From assembly GCF_015864945.1 (NCBI RefSeq), contig NZ_JADYWF010000001.1, forward strand, positions 1,426,378 through 1,490,377: a stretch of DNA of 64,000 nt, given 5' to 3'. The position numbers and the translations under genes are program-made. Below are positions 44,755 through 54,109 of the stretch, in pieces. The stretch's first letter is position 1; each line of letters starts with the position of its first letter. The DNA is from Salinibacterium sp. NG253. GTDB taxonomy: Bacteria > Actinomycetota > Actinomycetes > Actinomycetales > Microbacteriaceae. Below the pieces are notes generated by a model. That model made no database searches and was not told where the DNA came from. It saw only the letters and a program-made list of their open reading frames with translations.

Positions 44755-45646
44755 GCGAATCACACTGCGGCAAGTGGAGATCTTTGTCGCCGTGGCCGAG
44801 TTCGGGCATTTCGGCCGCGCAGCCGAAGCTCTTCACATCTCCCAGCCAACAGTGAGCCAAGAAGTCACTCGGCTGGAGCGCGCGCTGGAGGTCGCACTGC
44901 TCGACCGGTCCGGGCGATCAGCCACACTCACTCTGGCAGGCGAAGCGATGGCCGCCGAGGGCAAGAAGCTGCTCGCTCACGCAACTCAAGTCGTGCTCGA
45001 TGTGAAGCTGCACGAACCGAGCCGCCTGCGCACCGTGCGCGTGGTGGCGTCTCCGAGCATCGTGAATCGGCTGCTCCCCGCCGTGATCAGCAAAGCCGAA
45101 CAGTCACTTGCATCCACTCGCATCGAAGACATCCTCGTCGACACCGGCGGCGTCTCCGCCCACCTCGTCGCCGAACAAGCAGATATCGGACTCGGCCGTT
45201 TTCTCGACACCATGGACGGGTACAGCGTTGAGGTGCTCGCCGAAGAACAAGTCTTCGTCGCGATCAGCCGCAAACACCCCCTGGCGGATGCCGCCCATCT
45301 CGAACTCCCCGAGCTCGGCGACCTTCCCCTGCTGTTGTGGCCGCGCGAACAGAATCCCGCCTACTTCGACTACTTGCTCGAGATCTGCACCTCGCGTGGG
45401 CTGAGCCCGCTGCTTCTGGTGAGCCCGCCCCGAATTGTGGGTTCGCGGCTCTATCTGCTCTCGGAGTCGCGCGCGTTCTCGCTTGTCTCCGCCGCTCTCA
45501 TCGGCCACCTGCCCGAGGATCTCGTTGCCATTCCGCTGGCCCGTCCGGCAACACTGCCCCTCGAAATGCAGTGGCGCACGAGCGACAGCCGGCCTCAGCT
45601 TGCCGCACTTCGCGCACTCATTCGCGACGTGGCATCCGCTGGCTAG
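44753..45646 (+). CDS. LysR-family transcriptional regulator of the psu operon
   Basis: 297 residues. The N-terminal helix-turn-helix is clear (RITLRQVEIFVAVAEFGHFG; AAEALHISQPTVSQEVTRLE). A LysR substrate-binding domain (about 95-290) follows. It is divergent from psuG and has a palindrome at its start codon. An inducer related to pseudouridine is inferred from its neighbours. Confidence 0.9.
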   Translation: MRITLRQVEIFVAVAEFGHFGRAAEALHISQPTVSQEVTRLERALEVALLDRSGRSATLTLAGEAMAAEGKKLLAHATQVVLDVKLHEPSRLRTVRVVASPSIVNRLLPAVISKAEQSLASTRIEDILVDTGGVSAHLVAEQADIGLGRFLDTMDGYSVEVLAEEQVFVAISRKHPLADAAHLELPELGDLPLLLWPREQNPAYFDYLLEICTSRGLSPLLLVSPPRIVGSRLYLLSESRAFSLVSAALIGHLPEDLVAIPLARPATLPLEMQWRTSDSRPQLAALRALIRDVASAG

Positions 45647-45703
45647 CGACGCCCGCGTTTCGCTAGTGCCCGCTGCGGGCATTCCCACCGCGGCCAGTGT
45701 CGC

Positions 45704-46864
45704 TCAACGTTTTGGCCAGCTCCACGGTGGCTCATCGAGCATTCCTTGGCCCTCGATCCCGGTTTCGCCGTCGCTCTTGGTGAGGTGAATCTCGTTCGCT
45801 CCGCCGCGCACTAGGCCGTCGACGAGCGCAGAGGCATGAGACACAACCACGATTTGGGTAGCGCGAGCTGCCGCCTCGATAAGGTCGGCGAGCGGCTCAA
45901 GAAGCCGGGGGTGCAGGCTTGTCTCCGGCTCGTTCAGGACGAGCAATGAGGGTGGGGTCGGTGACAGAAGGGCCGCCACGAGCATAAGAAAACGAAGCGT
46001 ACCGTCGGACAATTCGTGGGTATCAAGCGGCCTTAAGAGACCAGGTTGTTCCATCACAAGCGAGAAGAGCCCGTCGCGCGATTGCACCCGCACCGAGGCG
46101 CCGTCGAAAGCCCGCTCAATCGTGCGGTCGAGCAGCGCCCCATCACCGAATTCACGAATGGTCTGAACCGCAGCGGCAAGATCGACACCGCTGTGGCTCA
46201 ACACCGGAGTGTTTGTGCCGAGCTGCGGCAGGCGAACCGGCGCATCGGGGTCGGTCCGAAAGTGGTCGTAGAACCGCCACGACCCCAAGCTGCTGCGAAC
46301 TGTGAGCATTTCTGGCGCCAGCCCCGGATCGGCGAAGGATGCCACCATGCTCTCAGTGGGGCGCAGTCGGTAGTCGTGCGCGATCCATTCGCCCCCGGCA
46401 TCCCGCACTCGAACAGCACCATTGCGTCGTTCGCTCAGCGCGGTAGCGGGCCGCAACACTGCGCCGCTGAACACTGACTCCGCTTTGATCTCGGGATCGC
46501 GGGAGAACATCGTGCGCTGGTCAGTAGGCAACCCGAAATCGACTGCATACCCAAATTCGGTGCCGGCGTAGCCCAGCTTGAGCGCCACGACATCTTTGCG
46601 CACCGTGCCTTGCACGGGATGCCCCGAGCGCCTCAAAGCTGCGGCACCCGCTTCGGGGCCAGCCCACAGCATCGACTGCACACCGCCCTCGCGCGCCAGC
46701 GCAGCAATCGCACCACTCTGCCCCACTTCGGAGAGCAACCGCAGGCTGCGATACACACTCGACTTACCGACGCCGTTCGCGCCCGAAATGACCGTCAATC
46801 CACCAAGCGGCATAACGAGATGCCGCAGGGAACGAAACCCCTCGATCGCCAGCGTCGTAATCAT
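45704..46864 (-). CDS. Solo AAA/ABC-type ATPase (RecF/OLD-like)
   Basis: 386 residues. It starts ITTLAIEGFRSLRHL, the common N-terminus of SMC/RecF-like AAA proteins. Walker A is SGANGVGKSS near residue 31. The signature-type stretch ELSDGTLRFLMLVAALLS is near 290, Walker B is LLVLNEPETSLHP near 315, and a switch His lies in QIVVVSHASAL. There is no TOPRIM or nuclease domain and no partner gene. Such proteins occur both in housekeeping and in defence contexts; the role here is unknown. Confidence 0.82.
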   Translation of the reverse strand: MITTLAIEGFRSLRHLVMPLGGLTVISGANGVGKSSVYRSLRLLSEVGQSGAIAALAREGGVQSMLWAGPEAGAAALRRSGHPVQGTVRKDVVALKLGYAGTEFGYAVDFGLPTDQRTMFSRDPEIKAESVFSGAVLRPATALSERRNGAVRVRDAGGEWIAHDYRLRPTESMVASFADPGLAPEMLTVRSSLGSWRFYDHFRTDPDAPVRLPQLGTNTPVLSHSGVDLAAAVQTIREFGDGALLDRTIERAFDGASVRVQSRDGLFSLVMEQPGLLRPLDTHELSDGTLRFLMLVAALLSPTPPSLLVLNEPETSLHPRLLEPLADLIEAAARATQIVVVSHASALVDGLVRGGANEIHLTKSDGETGIEGQGMLDEPPWSWPKR

Positions 46865-46916
46865 GCCGCGAGTTTAGCCACGGCGGCTGTCATTGCTGTG
46901 ACGCCTTGGGCTCGCG

Positions 46917-48038
46917 CTAGCGCCCGTTTTTCATGGCTTGAATCTTGCTGAGCGTCGCGATGGCCTGGCGGGCGATCATCCGCCCCGCACGGTTGGCACC
47001 GATAGTGGATGCCTGCGGCCCGTATCCGGCGAAGAAGATGCGAGGGTCTTTCCACGCCACGCCCTGCCCGACGGCCACGCCACCCTCTTTCTCGCGCAGT
47101 TTCAGCGGAGCAAGGTGGCGCAGTTCGGGGCGGAACCCGGTTGACCAAATAATGGCATCCGCCTGCTGGAAGGCGCCGTCTTTCCAGCGCACCCCACCGG
47201 GTTCGATGCTCGAAAACATGGGGCGCGGCGTCAAAACGCCACGCTCAATTCCGGCTTGGATGCGGCGGGTGCGCGGAACGCCCGTGCCACTGACAATGCT
47301 GGGGAGGGCTCGGCCCGCCCTCGCCGCCTCATCCTGCACCAGCACAGCTTCTTTGCGCGCTTCAAGGTTGAGGCCGCCGTCTTCGAGGAAGTCGATGGGG
47401 CGACGGCTCACCCAGGTGAGGTTGCTGGCGATGTTTTCGAGTTCGAGCAGGAACCCGATCGCTGACGTTCCTCCGCCGACCACGACAACACTCTGGTCGG
47501 TGAACTCGCGGGCGCTGCGGTATTCGCTCGTGTGAAGGTGGCGGCCCTCAAACGACTTGAGCCCCGGGTACCACGGAATAAACGGTGCACCCCAGGTGCC
47601 CGTGGCGTTGATGACGAGCATCGTGCTGACAGTTTTTGTTTCTTCGCCATCGAGAGTGAAGGTCACGTTCAGATGTTCGCCGAGGTTATCGACGGCGATG
47701 ACATCCGCATTGCGCACGACCTGCAGTCCGTAGTGCTCTTCATACGCGCGGTAGTAGTCGGCGACAACTTTCTTGGCCGGCATGTGTTTGTCGGCGGTCT
47801 CAAAGCTGAGCCCCAGCTCGTCGAGACCGGGAAGATCATTGATGCGGTGGGCGGAACCAATGCGCAACGCTTCCCAACGGAATTGCCACGCGCCCCCCGT
47901 ATTGGGGCCGCGGTCGAGGAGCACAAAGTCGTTGCCGGGGTCGAGGCCAAGTCGCCGCAAATAGTAGGCAACAGAGAGGCCCGCTTGGCCAGCACCAATA
48001 ACGACAACAGAGGTGTCGGTTTCAGTGGTGGATGTCAC
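46917..48038 (-). CDS. Flavin-containing monooxygenase-like oxidoreductase (CzcO/YpdA type)
   Basis: 373 residues from a GTG at 48038. The FAD-binding GAGQAG motif is near residue 16, the FMO-like core shows NTGGAWQFRWEALRIG, and a second nucleotide motif (VVVVGGGTSAIG) near 175 binds NADPH. The C-terminal ATG-like stretch IIWSTGFRPELRHL is typical. It may oxidise a sulfur or nitrogen compound or act as a putative transport-associated FMO. The gene is alone on its strand, downstream of the AAA gene's shared region. Confidence 0.85.
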   Translation of the reverse strand: MTSTTETDTSVVVIGAGQAGLSVAYYLRRLGLDPGNDFVLLDRGPNTGGAWQFRWEALRIGSAHRINDLPGLDELGLSFETADKHMPAKKVVADYYRAYEEHYGLQVVRNADVIAVDNLGEHLNVTFTLDGEETKTVSTMLVINATGTWGAPFIPWYPGLKSFEGRHLHTSEYRSAREFTDQSVVVVGGGTSAIGFLLELENIASNLTWVSRRPIDFLEDGGLNLEARKEAVLVQDEAARAGRALPSIVSGTGVPRTRRIQAGIERGVLTPRPMFSSIEPGGVRWKDGAFQQADAIIWSTGFRPELRHLAPLKLREKEGGVAVGQGVAWKDPRIFFAGYGPQASTIGANRAGRMIARQAIATLSKIQAMKNGR

Positions 48039-48193
48039 GGGCTAACGTTACCCGTGAACACCCCACCTGTGCACCGCCCACGAAGACCTTTCTGTCCATC
48101 GTGCTAAACTTCAGGTTAGTTTTCATCCATCCCTGTTCGCTCGTTCGCTGGCCACCGTCAGTGCACCGGGACAGAAGCATGAGGGGGTCTCGA

Positions 48194-48427
48194 ATGGGAC
48201 GCGGCCGTCAAAAGGCAAAGCACACCAAGGTTGCTCGGGATTTGAAGTACTTCAGCCCAGACACCAACTATGGTGCACTCGCTCGCGAGTTGAGCGGGTC
48301 AGAAAGCGCTGCTCCGGTGTCGGAAGACAGCGAAAAGTGGCCGGAGTACTCCGCTGGTAGTTCCTACAGCGACGAATACGACGTTGAAGAAGATGACGAG
48401 GACGACGAGGAAACTCGTAGCGCCTAA
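48194..48427 (+). CDS. DUF3073 protein
   Basis: 77 residues from the ATG at 48194, preceded by GAGGGGG. The N-terminus MGRGRQKAKHTKVARDLKYFSP and the stretch NYGALARELSG define the actinobacteria-specific DUF3073. The C-terminal third is very acidic (EEDDEDDEE). It is a small, probably cytoplasmic protein of unknown role, with a basic head and an acidic tail. A strong terminator follows. Confidence 0.92.
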   Translation: MGRGRQKAKHTKVARDLKYFSPDTNYGALARELSGSESAAPVSEDSEKWPEYSAGSSYSDEYDVEEDDEDDEETRSA

Positions 48428-48443
48428 TTACGCACCTTCTGCA

Positions 48444-48489
48444 CACGAGGCGAGCACCAGACCCTCCGGGGTCGGATGCTCGCCTCGTG
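48444..48489. terminator. Terminator after the DUF3073 gene
   Basis: A 13-bp perfect stem (CACGAGGCGAGCA with TGCTCGCCTCGTG) with an additional inner stem GACCC/GGGTC lies 16 bp past the DUF3073 stop and also just beyond the convergent aminotransferase stop, so it serves both genes. Confidence 0.88.
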
Positions 48490-48507
48490 CGTTAACGTGG
48501 TGCCGGG

Positions 48508-49932
48508 CTAGCGCTCGCGCGACCACTCCACGAGAGTCGGCACAGCGTCTTCGGCGAAACGCTCATAGTCATCGGCAGTGTTGTAGGCGTGCGCCGAAAG
48601 CCGCAGATAGCCGGTGTCACGGAAGCTAGTGACTTGGGTTTCGAATCCGAGTTCGTCCGTGATGCGTTGGCGAACAGCTTGCGCATCGTCATGGCTCGTG
48701 CCGAGAGCGCCGGGGAGCCGCAAGAGGCGCATTCCCGGAGCGGGGGCTGCGACATCCACTCGCGACTCTTCACCAGAAGCAGCATCGAGCGCATCGGCGA
48801 CAACGTCGGTCGAGTAGTCGAGCAGTGACTCGATGTAGCCGCGAATGGAATCCCAGCCAATCCGGGCTTCGAGCCCCGTGATGGCGTCGACGCTCGCGAG
48901 ATACGGCGTGTAGTCGAACGTGCCCTGGTGATCGAATCGACCGGGGAAGGGCTCATCCATTCCCCACGAATCGATTACCGGGTACAGGTTTTTAGCGAAT
49001 TTCTTTTCGGCCACGAGCACTGCGCTTCCCCGAAAACCGCAGGCAAACTTGTGCAAATTACCGACCCAGGCGGATGCCGCAACGCCCTCGGCCGGGCGGT
49101 GCTGAATTCCCGGGGCATGGGCTGCATCCACGAGCAGAGGAACCCCGTGCTTCGTGGCCAACTCGGCGAGCGCCGCGACCGGGAACTCGCGCGCGGTGGC
49201 CGAGGTTGAGGCGTCGATGATGAGGCCAGCCGGCTTCTTGGCGAGTGCTTTGCCAAGAACGGTGAGGATGTGCTCGGGCGTGGCGTCGAGAGCGATGGGC
49301 ACGGTGCGCACTTTGGCTCCGCGCTGGCGGGCCTCGCGACGAGCCGAGAACGCGACCGCTCCGTAGGCGTGGTCGGTGATGAGCAGCTCGTCACCGGCAT
49401 TCAGCATGAGGGCGCGGATGGCGGCCGTCATTCCGGCGCTGGCGTTGGGGACGAACCCGAAGCGGTCGGCATCTACGCCAATAAAGTCGGCAAGGTTGGC
49501 GCGGGCCTCGGCGAGACGCTCGGGTGCGGCCATGAACCAACGCTGCGGTGCGCTCTCGGTTTCTTGCAGGTAGGCGAGACGACGCAGTTGGGCAAAGACA
49601 GGGACCGCACCGAAGGAGCCGTGGTTGATGTGGCGCCAGCGGGAGTTCAGGCTCCACAGTGCTGCGGCCGGGGAACCATCGCGGGTCAGCAGCGGTTCGG
49701 GTCGGTGCGTGCCGTCGGCGTCGGCGTCGCCATCTTCGTCGCTCTCGGCATCCTCCGAGTCCGCTTCGTTCACGATCACAACATCGCTGTCGCTCTCGCT
49801 CTCGCTCTCGCTCTCATCAGCGTCGTCGTGCTGCTCATCCACCACGGTGTGCTCGTGTTCGGGTTCTGCGAGTTGCACGTCGTTGTCGACGTCAACCGAG
49901 TTGTCGGGCTGCTTAGTTGCCATAGCGCCCAT
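48508..49932 (-). CDS. Class-V PLP enzyme (isopenicillin-N epimerase/cysteine desulfurase-like) with acidic N-terminal tail
   Basis: 474 residues; an ATG 9 bp further in (49923) is equally possible. Residues about 8-78 are a very acidic, low-complexity tail with Ser-Glu pairs. The catalytic domain begins at WRHINHGSFGAVP (about 93), has VPNASAGMTAAI, the Asp pairing with PLP in LLVDAAHAPGIQH, and the PLP lysine in GNLHKFACGFRGSAVL near 290. The CefD-like family includes epimerases, desulfurases and lyases; the reaction cannot be decided. Confidence 0.85.
   Translation of the reverse strand: MGAMATKQPDNSVDVDNDVQLAEPEHEHTVVDEQHDDADESESESESDSDVVIVNEADSEDAESDEDGDADADGTHRPEPLLTRDGSPAAALWSLNSRWRHINHGSFGAVPVFAQLRRLAYLQETESAPQRWFMAAPERLAEARANLADFIGVDADRFGFVPNASAGMTAAIRALMLNAGDELLITDHAYGAVAFSARREARQRGAKVRTVPIALDATPEHILTVLGKALAKKPAGLIIDASTSATAREFPVAALAELATKHGVPLLVDAAHAPGIQHRPAEGVAASAWVGNLHKFACGFRGSAVLVAEKKFAKNLYPVIDSWGMDEPFPGRFDHQGTFDYTPYLASVDAITGLEARIGWDSIRGYIESLLDYSTDVVADALDAASGEESRVDVAAPAPGMRLLRLPGALGTSHDDAQAVRQRITDELGFETQVTSFRDTGYLRLSAHAYNTADDYERFAEDAVPTLVEWSRER
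49786..49815 (-). repeat. Hexanucleotide repeat coding Ser-Glu pairs
   Basis: GCTGTC followed by four perfect copies of GCTCTC. On the coding (minus) strand this encodes the alternating Ser-Glu run in the tail of the class-V enzyme. Gain or loss of copies would keep the frame. Confidence 0.93.
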
Positions 49933-50007
49933 TCAAGCGCACGGCACCGGATTCGCTTCGGTGGCACCCGGGGCACAGCGAAAACACTGCTGGCGCGAGG
50001 TCATTGC

Positions 50008-50907
50008 CTAGGTCAGAGCGCGCCCGCGGCGACGGCGCAGCAACCCGGTGGTGATGGCGACGCCGAGAAGCAGCATCACTCCACCAATAACTTCGATCAC
50101 CGTCGGCACCTCGCCGAGCGCTAACCACGCGGTGGCCATGCCGATCGGCGGAACGAGCATCGTGAAGGGAACGACGGCGGATGCTGCGTGTCGGGCGAGC
50201 AACGTGTTCCAGATGCCGTACCCGACAAGGCTGGCGAGCCACGCGGTGTAAGCAGTCGAGAGCAGCTGCGGAACGGTGAGATGCGTGAGGGCGAAGCCGA
50301 CAGCATCCGCCCCATTTATTGCGAAGGCGAGCCCGAGCATCGGGATCGGTACGACCAGGGCCGACCAGACCGTGAGCGAGAGTCCGGCCAGTGGCGAGGA
50401 CGTGGTGCCGATGCGCCCGACCCGGCGTGCGATGACATTGCCAATGGCCCACGATGCAGCAGCGGCTAGGGTCACGAAGAAGGCCAGCACGGGAGTTTCT
50501 ACCCCGCGCCCGCTTCCCACCACGACCAGGCCCGCGGCGCCGAGCACGACTCCGACCAGTTGACTGCGCGTGGGGGTTTCACGCAGCGCGAGGGCGGCGA
50601 ACACCACCGTCAGCACCACCTGCGCTTGCAACACGAGTGAGGCGAGGCCGGGCGGCATGCCGATGGCGAGCGCGGTGTAGAGCAGGCCGAACTGCCCGAG
50701 GCTCATGAACGAGCCGATGAGCACTACGTCGCGAAACCTCGACTTCGGCCGCGGCACGAAGAAGATAGCGGGAACAATTACCACCATGAAGCGCAACGCT
50801 AGAAACAGCGTGGGAGGCATCCCTTCGAGGCCAACATCGATAACGACGAAGTTGAGCCCCCAAATGATGGCGACGAGCACTGCGGCGAGAATGGAACGGA
50901 TCGGCAT
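50008..50907 (-). CDS. EamA-family exporter
   Basis: 299 residues with ten hydrophobic helices in two EamA repeats. The first begins ILAAVLVAIIWGLNFVVIDVGLEGMPPTLFLALRF and the second has LLSTAYTAWLASLVGYGIWN. It ends with a basic tail (RRRRGRALT). It resembles the YdcZ/RhaT-like amino acid and metabolite exporters. It is monocistronic, and its substrate is unknown. Confidence 0.9.
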   Translation of the reverse strand: MPIRSILAAVLVAIIWGLNFVVIDVGLEGMPPTLFLALRFMVVIVPAIFFVPRPKSRFRDVVLIGSFMSLGQFGLLYTALAIGMPPGLASLVLQAQVVLTVVFAALALRETPTRSQLVGVVLGAAGLVVVGSGRGVETPVLAFFVTLAAAASWAIGNVIARRVGRIGTTSSPLAGLSLTVWSALVVPIPMLGLAFAINGADAVGFALTHLTVPQLLSTAYTAWLASLVGYGIWNTLLARHAASAVVPFTMLVPPIGMATAWLALGEVPTVIEVIGGVMLLLGVAITTGLLRRRRGRALT

Positions 50908-50980
50908 TGTTCATCGCCTCAGATAGGCATCGGGGTCACGACCGGAAAGAACGCGGCTCGCGCTCAACGGAACGATAAAG

Positions 50981-52087
50981 CTAGTTCGCGTACGAACCGC
51001 TCAGGCGCACAGCGCCACCGTTGACGCCCTTGGCTCCCTGTTCGAAGCCAGAAAGATCATGGGCGGCCATCGAAACACGACCGACTTCCCACGAGGGGAT
51101 GCCGTCGGCAGTGAGGGCGGCGATTGTTGCGTCGGCAGCATCCGCGGCCACAATCGCGATCATGCCGATCCCGAGGTTCCAGGTTCCTTCGGCACTTTCG
51201 AGGCTGGAACCAGCCAGATCAGACAGCACGCGGAATACGGTGGGCGGCGACCAGGTCGAGCGTTCGACCTCGACCCACGAGCCGACAGGCAGCACGCGCG
51301 CGAGGTTGGCGGCGATGCCACCACCGGTGACGTGGCTGAGCGAGTGCACAGCACCGGGCTGAGCGTCGAGCAGGTTGAGCAGCGGCATTGTGTAGAGACG
51401 GGTCGGCTCGAGGAGAACTTCGCCGACGACTCCGCCGAGTTCGTTGAGGTGGTCGCTGTAACCGACCTTGTTGTTGGCCAAAATGTGGCGCACGAGAGAG
51501 AAACCGTTGGAGTGGATGCCCGAGGACTCCATCGCGATAACAACATCGCCATCGGCCACGAGGTGCGGGCCGAGCTGGGATCCGGCTTCAACCACGCCGG
51601 TTGCTGCACCGGCAACGTCATAGTCGTCGGGGCCGAGAAGACCGGGGTGTTCTGCCGTCTCGCCGCCGACGAGCGCAGTACCGGTAGCCGAGCATCCACG
51701 AGCAATGCCGGCAACGATGTCGGCGATGCGCGAGGGAACGACCTTGCCGCACGCAATGTAGTCCGTCATGAAGAGGGGCTTGGCGCCCACGACGACGATG
51801 TCGTCCACAACCATGCCGACGAGGTCTTGACCGATGGTGTCGTGCTTGTCGAGAGCCTGAGCGATCGCGACCTTGGTGCCCACGCCATCCGTCGATGTTG
51901 CCATCAGCGGGTGCTTGTAGTCCTTGAAGAACGAGGCGTCATAGAGGCCAGCGAAGCCGCCGAACCCTCCGACCACGTTGGGCCCATGAGTGGCACTGAC
52001 GGCCGCCTTCATGAGTTCGACGGCGCGGTCACCAGCAGCGGTATCGACACCGGCTGCGGCATAGCTGGAAGAAGAGTTCTCGGTCAC
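50981..52087 (-). CDS. purM: Phosphoribosylformylglycinamidine cyclo-ligase
   Basis: 368 residues. It makes aminoimidazole ribonucleotide from FGAM and ATP, step 5 of purine synthesis. Visible are YAAAGVDTAAGDRAVELM at the N-terminus, the ATP-site STDGVGTKVAIA near 85, the Asp loop VDDIVVVGAKPLF, and GGETAEHPG near 160. The gene is divergent from purF with 140 bp between starts. Confidence 0.95.
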   Translation of the reverse strand: MTENSSSSYAAAGVDTAAGDRAVELMKAAVSATHGPNVVGGFGGFAGLYDASFFKDYKHPLMATSTDGVGTKVAIAQALDKHDTIGQDLVGMVVDDIVVVGAKPLFMTDYIACGKVVPSRIADIVAGIARGCSATGTALVGGETAEHPGLLGPDDYDVAGAATGVVEAGSQLGPHLVADGDVVIAMESSGIHSNGFSLVRHILANNKVGYSDHLNELGGVVGEVLLEPTRLYTMPLLNLLDAQPGAVHSLSHVTGGGIAANLARVLPVGSWVEVERSTWSPPTVFRVLSDLAGSSLESAEGTWNLGIGMIAIVAADAADATIAALTADGIPSWEVGRVSMAAHDLSGFEQGAKGVNGGAVRLSGSYAN

Positions 52088-52227
52088 GGCTCAAGCGTAC
52101 CGGTCTGCGGGTTTTACACGCAGCAGCACCCCCGCTTGGCCGCAGCAACAGCACGGCCGAATGTGAGAAGCTAGACCGTACTCACACCGGGTACGCGCTC
52201 TACGACCTCAGGGAGCCACGCGAAAGC

Positions 52228-53685
52228 ATGTGCGGCATTGTCGGTATCGTCTCTTCTCAGCCCGTCAACCAGCAGGTTTATGACGCCCTGCTGCTCCTGC
52301 AGCACCGCGGTCAAGACTCCACGGGTATCGCCACCGCCGACGGCAGCACACTGCACTTGCAGAAAGCCAACGGTCAAGTGCGTGAGGCATACCGCACTCG
52401 CGACATGCGCAACCTTGTCGGCACCTCCGGCCTCGGCCACGTGCGCTACGCCACCAAGGGCAACGCTTTCAATGAAAATGAAGCCCAGCCGTTCTATGTG
52501 AACGCGCCCTACGGCATCATCCTCGTTCACAACGGCAACTTGACGAACACGCAGCAGCTCACTGACGAACTGTTCCGCATCGACCGTCGCCACCTCAACA
52601 CCACGAGCGACACCGAACTGCTCGTCAACGTGTTGGCCAACGAACTTCAAGAGCAAGTGTCGGGGCTCGACCTCGACCCCGAGCAGGTTTTCACCGCCAT
52701 CGAGCGCGTGCACGACCGCGTTGAGGGCTCCTACGCCGCGATCGCACTGATCGCTGGCCATGGTTTGCTCGCCTTCCGCGACCCCTTCGGCATCCGCCCC
52801 TTAGTTTTGGGTCGCCGCCAAACCGGTCTCGTCGGCTACGAGTGGATCGTGGCATCCGAATCTCTCGTGCTGGAAAGCGCCGGTTACGAACTGGTGCGGG
52901 ATGTTGCCCCCGGCGAAGCGATCTTCATTACGCCCGACGGCGAAATGTTCTCCAAGCAGTGTGCCAAAGCACCGGTGCTGATTCCGTGCTCGTTCGAATA
53001 CGTTTACCTGGCCCGACCCGACTCGATCATGAACGGCATCTCCGTTTATGAAGCTCGCCTGCGCTTGGGCGACAAGCTCGCCGACACCATCTCGAAGTTC
53101 ACCCCCATGGGCGACATCGACGTGGTGATGCCCATCCCCGACTCCTCGCGCCCCGCCGCGATGCAGGTCGCCCAGAAGCTTGGCGTCGAATACCGCGAAG
53201 GTTTCTACAAGAACCGCTACGTGGGCCGCACCTTCATCATGCCCGGCCAAGCCGAACGCAAGAAGAGCGTGAAGCAGAAGCTGAACGCCATGGGCACCGA
53301 GTTCAAGGGCAAGAACATCCTGATCGTGGATGACTCCATCGTGCGAGGCACCACCTCGAAAGAGATCGTGCAGATGGCTCGTGAAGCCGGCGCCAACAAG
53401 GTCACCTTCACCTCCGCTGCACCTCCCGTGCGCTACCCACACGTGTACGGCATCAACATGCCGACGCGCGCTGAACTCGTTGCCCACGGGCGCAAGATTC
53501 CCGAGATTGCTCTGGAGATGGGCGCTGACGCTCTCATCTACCAAGAGGTCGCCGACATGCAGGCTGCGATCACTGAAGGATCCGACGTGTCAGCGCTCGA
53601 AATGAGCTGCTTCACGGGCGAATACGTTTCGGGCAACATCACGCCCGAATACCTCGACTGGCTTGAGCTCACGCAACTGAGCTAG
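52228..53685 (+). CDS. purF: Amidophosphoribosyltransferase
   Basis: 485 residues. It makes phosphoribosylamine from PRPP and glutamine, the first committed purine step. The mature N-terminus MCGIVGIVSSQ puts the nucleophilic Cys at position 2 without a propeptide. The glutaminase domain has HRGQDSTGIATADG and GHVRYATKG. The PRPP-binding loop is ILIVDDSIVRGTTSKEIV near residue 365, followed by SAAPPVRYPHVYGINM. There are four Cys positions in the C-terminal half that might carry an iron-sulfur cluster. Confidence 0.96.
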   Translation: MCGIVGIVSSQPVNQQVYDALLLLQHRGQDSTGIATADGSTLHLQKANGQVREAYRTRDMRNLVGTSGLGHVRYATKGNAFNENEAQPFYVNAPYGIILVHNGNLTNTQQLTDELFRIDRRHLNTTSDTELLVNVLANELQEQVSGLDLDPEQVFTAIERVHDRVEGSYAAIALIAGHGLLAFRDPFGIRPLVLGRRQTGLVGYEWIVASESLVLESAGYELVRDVAPGEAIFITPDGEMFSKQCAKAPVLIPCSFEYVYLARPDSIMNGISVYEARLRLGDKLADTISKFTPMGDIDVVMPIPDSSRPAAMQVAQKLGVEYREGFYKNRYVGRTFIMPGQAERKKSVKQKLNAMGTEFKGKNILIVDDSIVRGTTSKEIVQMAREAGANKVTFTSAAPPVRYPHVYGINMPTRAELVAHGRKIPEIALEMGADALIYQEVADMQAAITEGSDVSALEMSCFTGEYVSGNITPEYLDWLELTQLS

Positions 53686-53746
53686 CGCGGCGCATTTCTC
53701 GGGGTGAACTTCCGCGGGGTGAACTCCCTCGCGGTGCAGCTCGTTG

Positions 53747-54109
53747 TTATTCGAGCGTTCCTTCGTAAGCCTCAGGCTCTACGGTCTCGTGCTCAGCGGT
53801 TGCTGTCTTCGCACGACGGCTCGACACGCGATCAAGAATGAGCGCAAGAACGGCACCGAGGGCGACCCCGGCAGGGATCCCGAACAGGCTGAAGTAACCA
53901 AAGAGGGCGCCAAAGCCAACCGACCCGTCAACAGGGAACGACATCGTGAGAATGAACGTCACGATGGCACCGACGCCTCCACCAACCGTCATGAATGCGC
54001 CGTATTTCGGAACACGGCGAATGCTCACACTGCCAGCCTCGACCGTGGTCTTCATCGCAGGCTGCTGCGGGGCGGATGCCGCGGGCTCGTGTTCTGGCGT
54101 AATACTCAC
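53747..54109 (-). CDS. Small membrane protein of unknown function, coupled to the sterol-carrier-like gene
   Basis: 120 residues. The GTG at 54109 overlaps the stop of the upstream gene as GTGA. About 40 charged residues precede two membrane helices (AFMTVGGGVGAIVTFILTMS and FGIPAGVALGAVLALIL). A charged acidic tail follows. No family is recognised. It shares a transcript with the sterol-carrier-like protein. Confidence 0.75.
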   Translation of the reverse strand: MSITPEHEPAASAPQQPAMKTTVEAGSVSIRRVPKYGAFMTVGGGVGAIVTFILTMSFPVDGSVGFGALFGYFSLFGIPAGVALGAVLALILDRVSSRRAKTATAEHETVEPEAYEGTLE

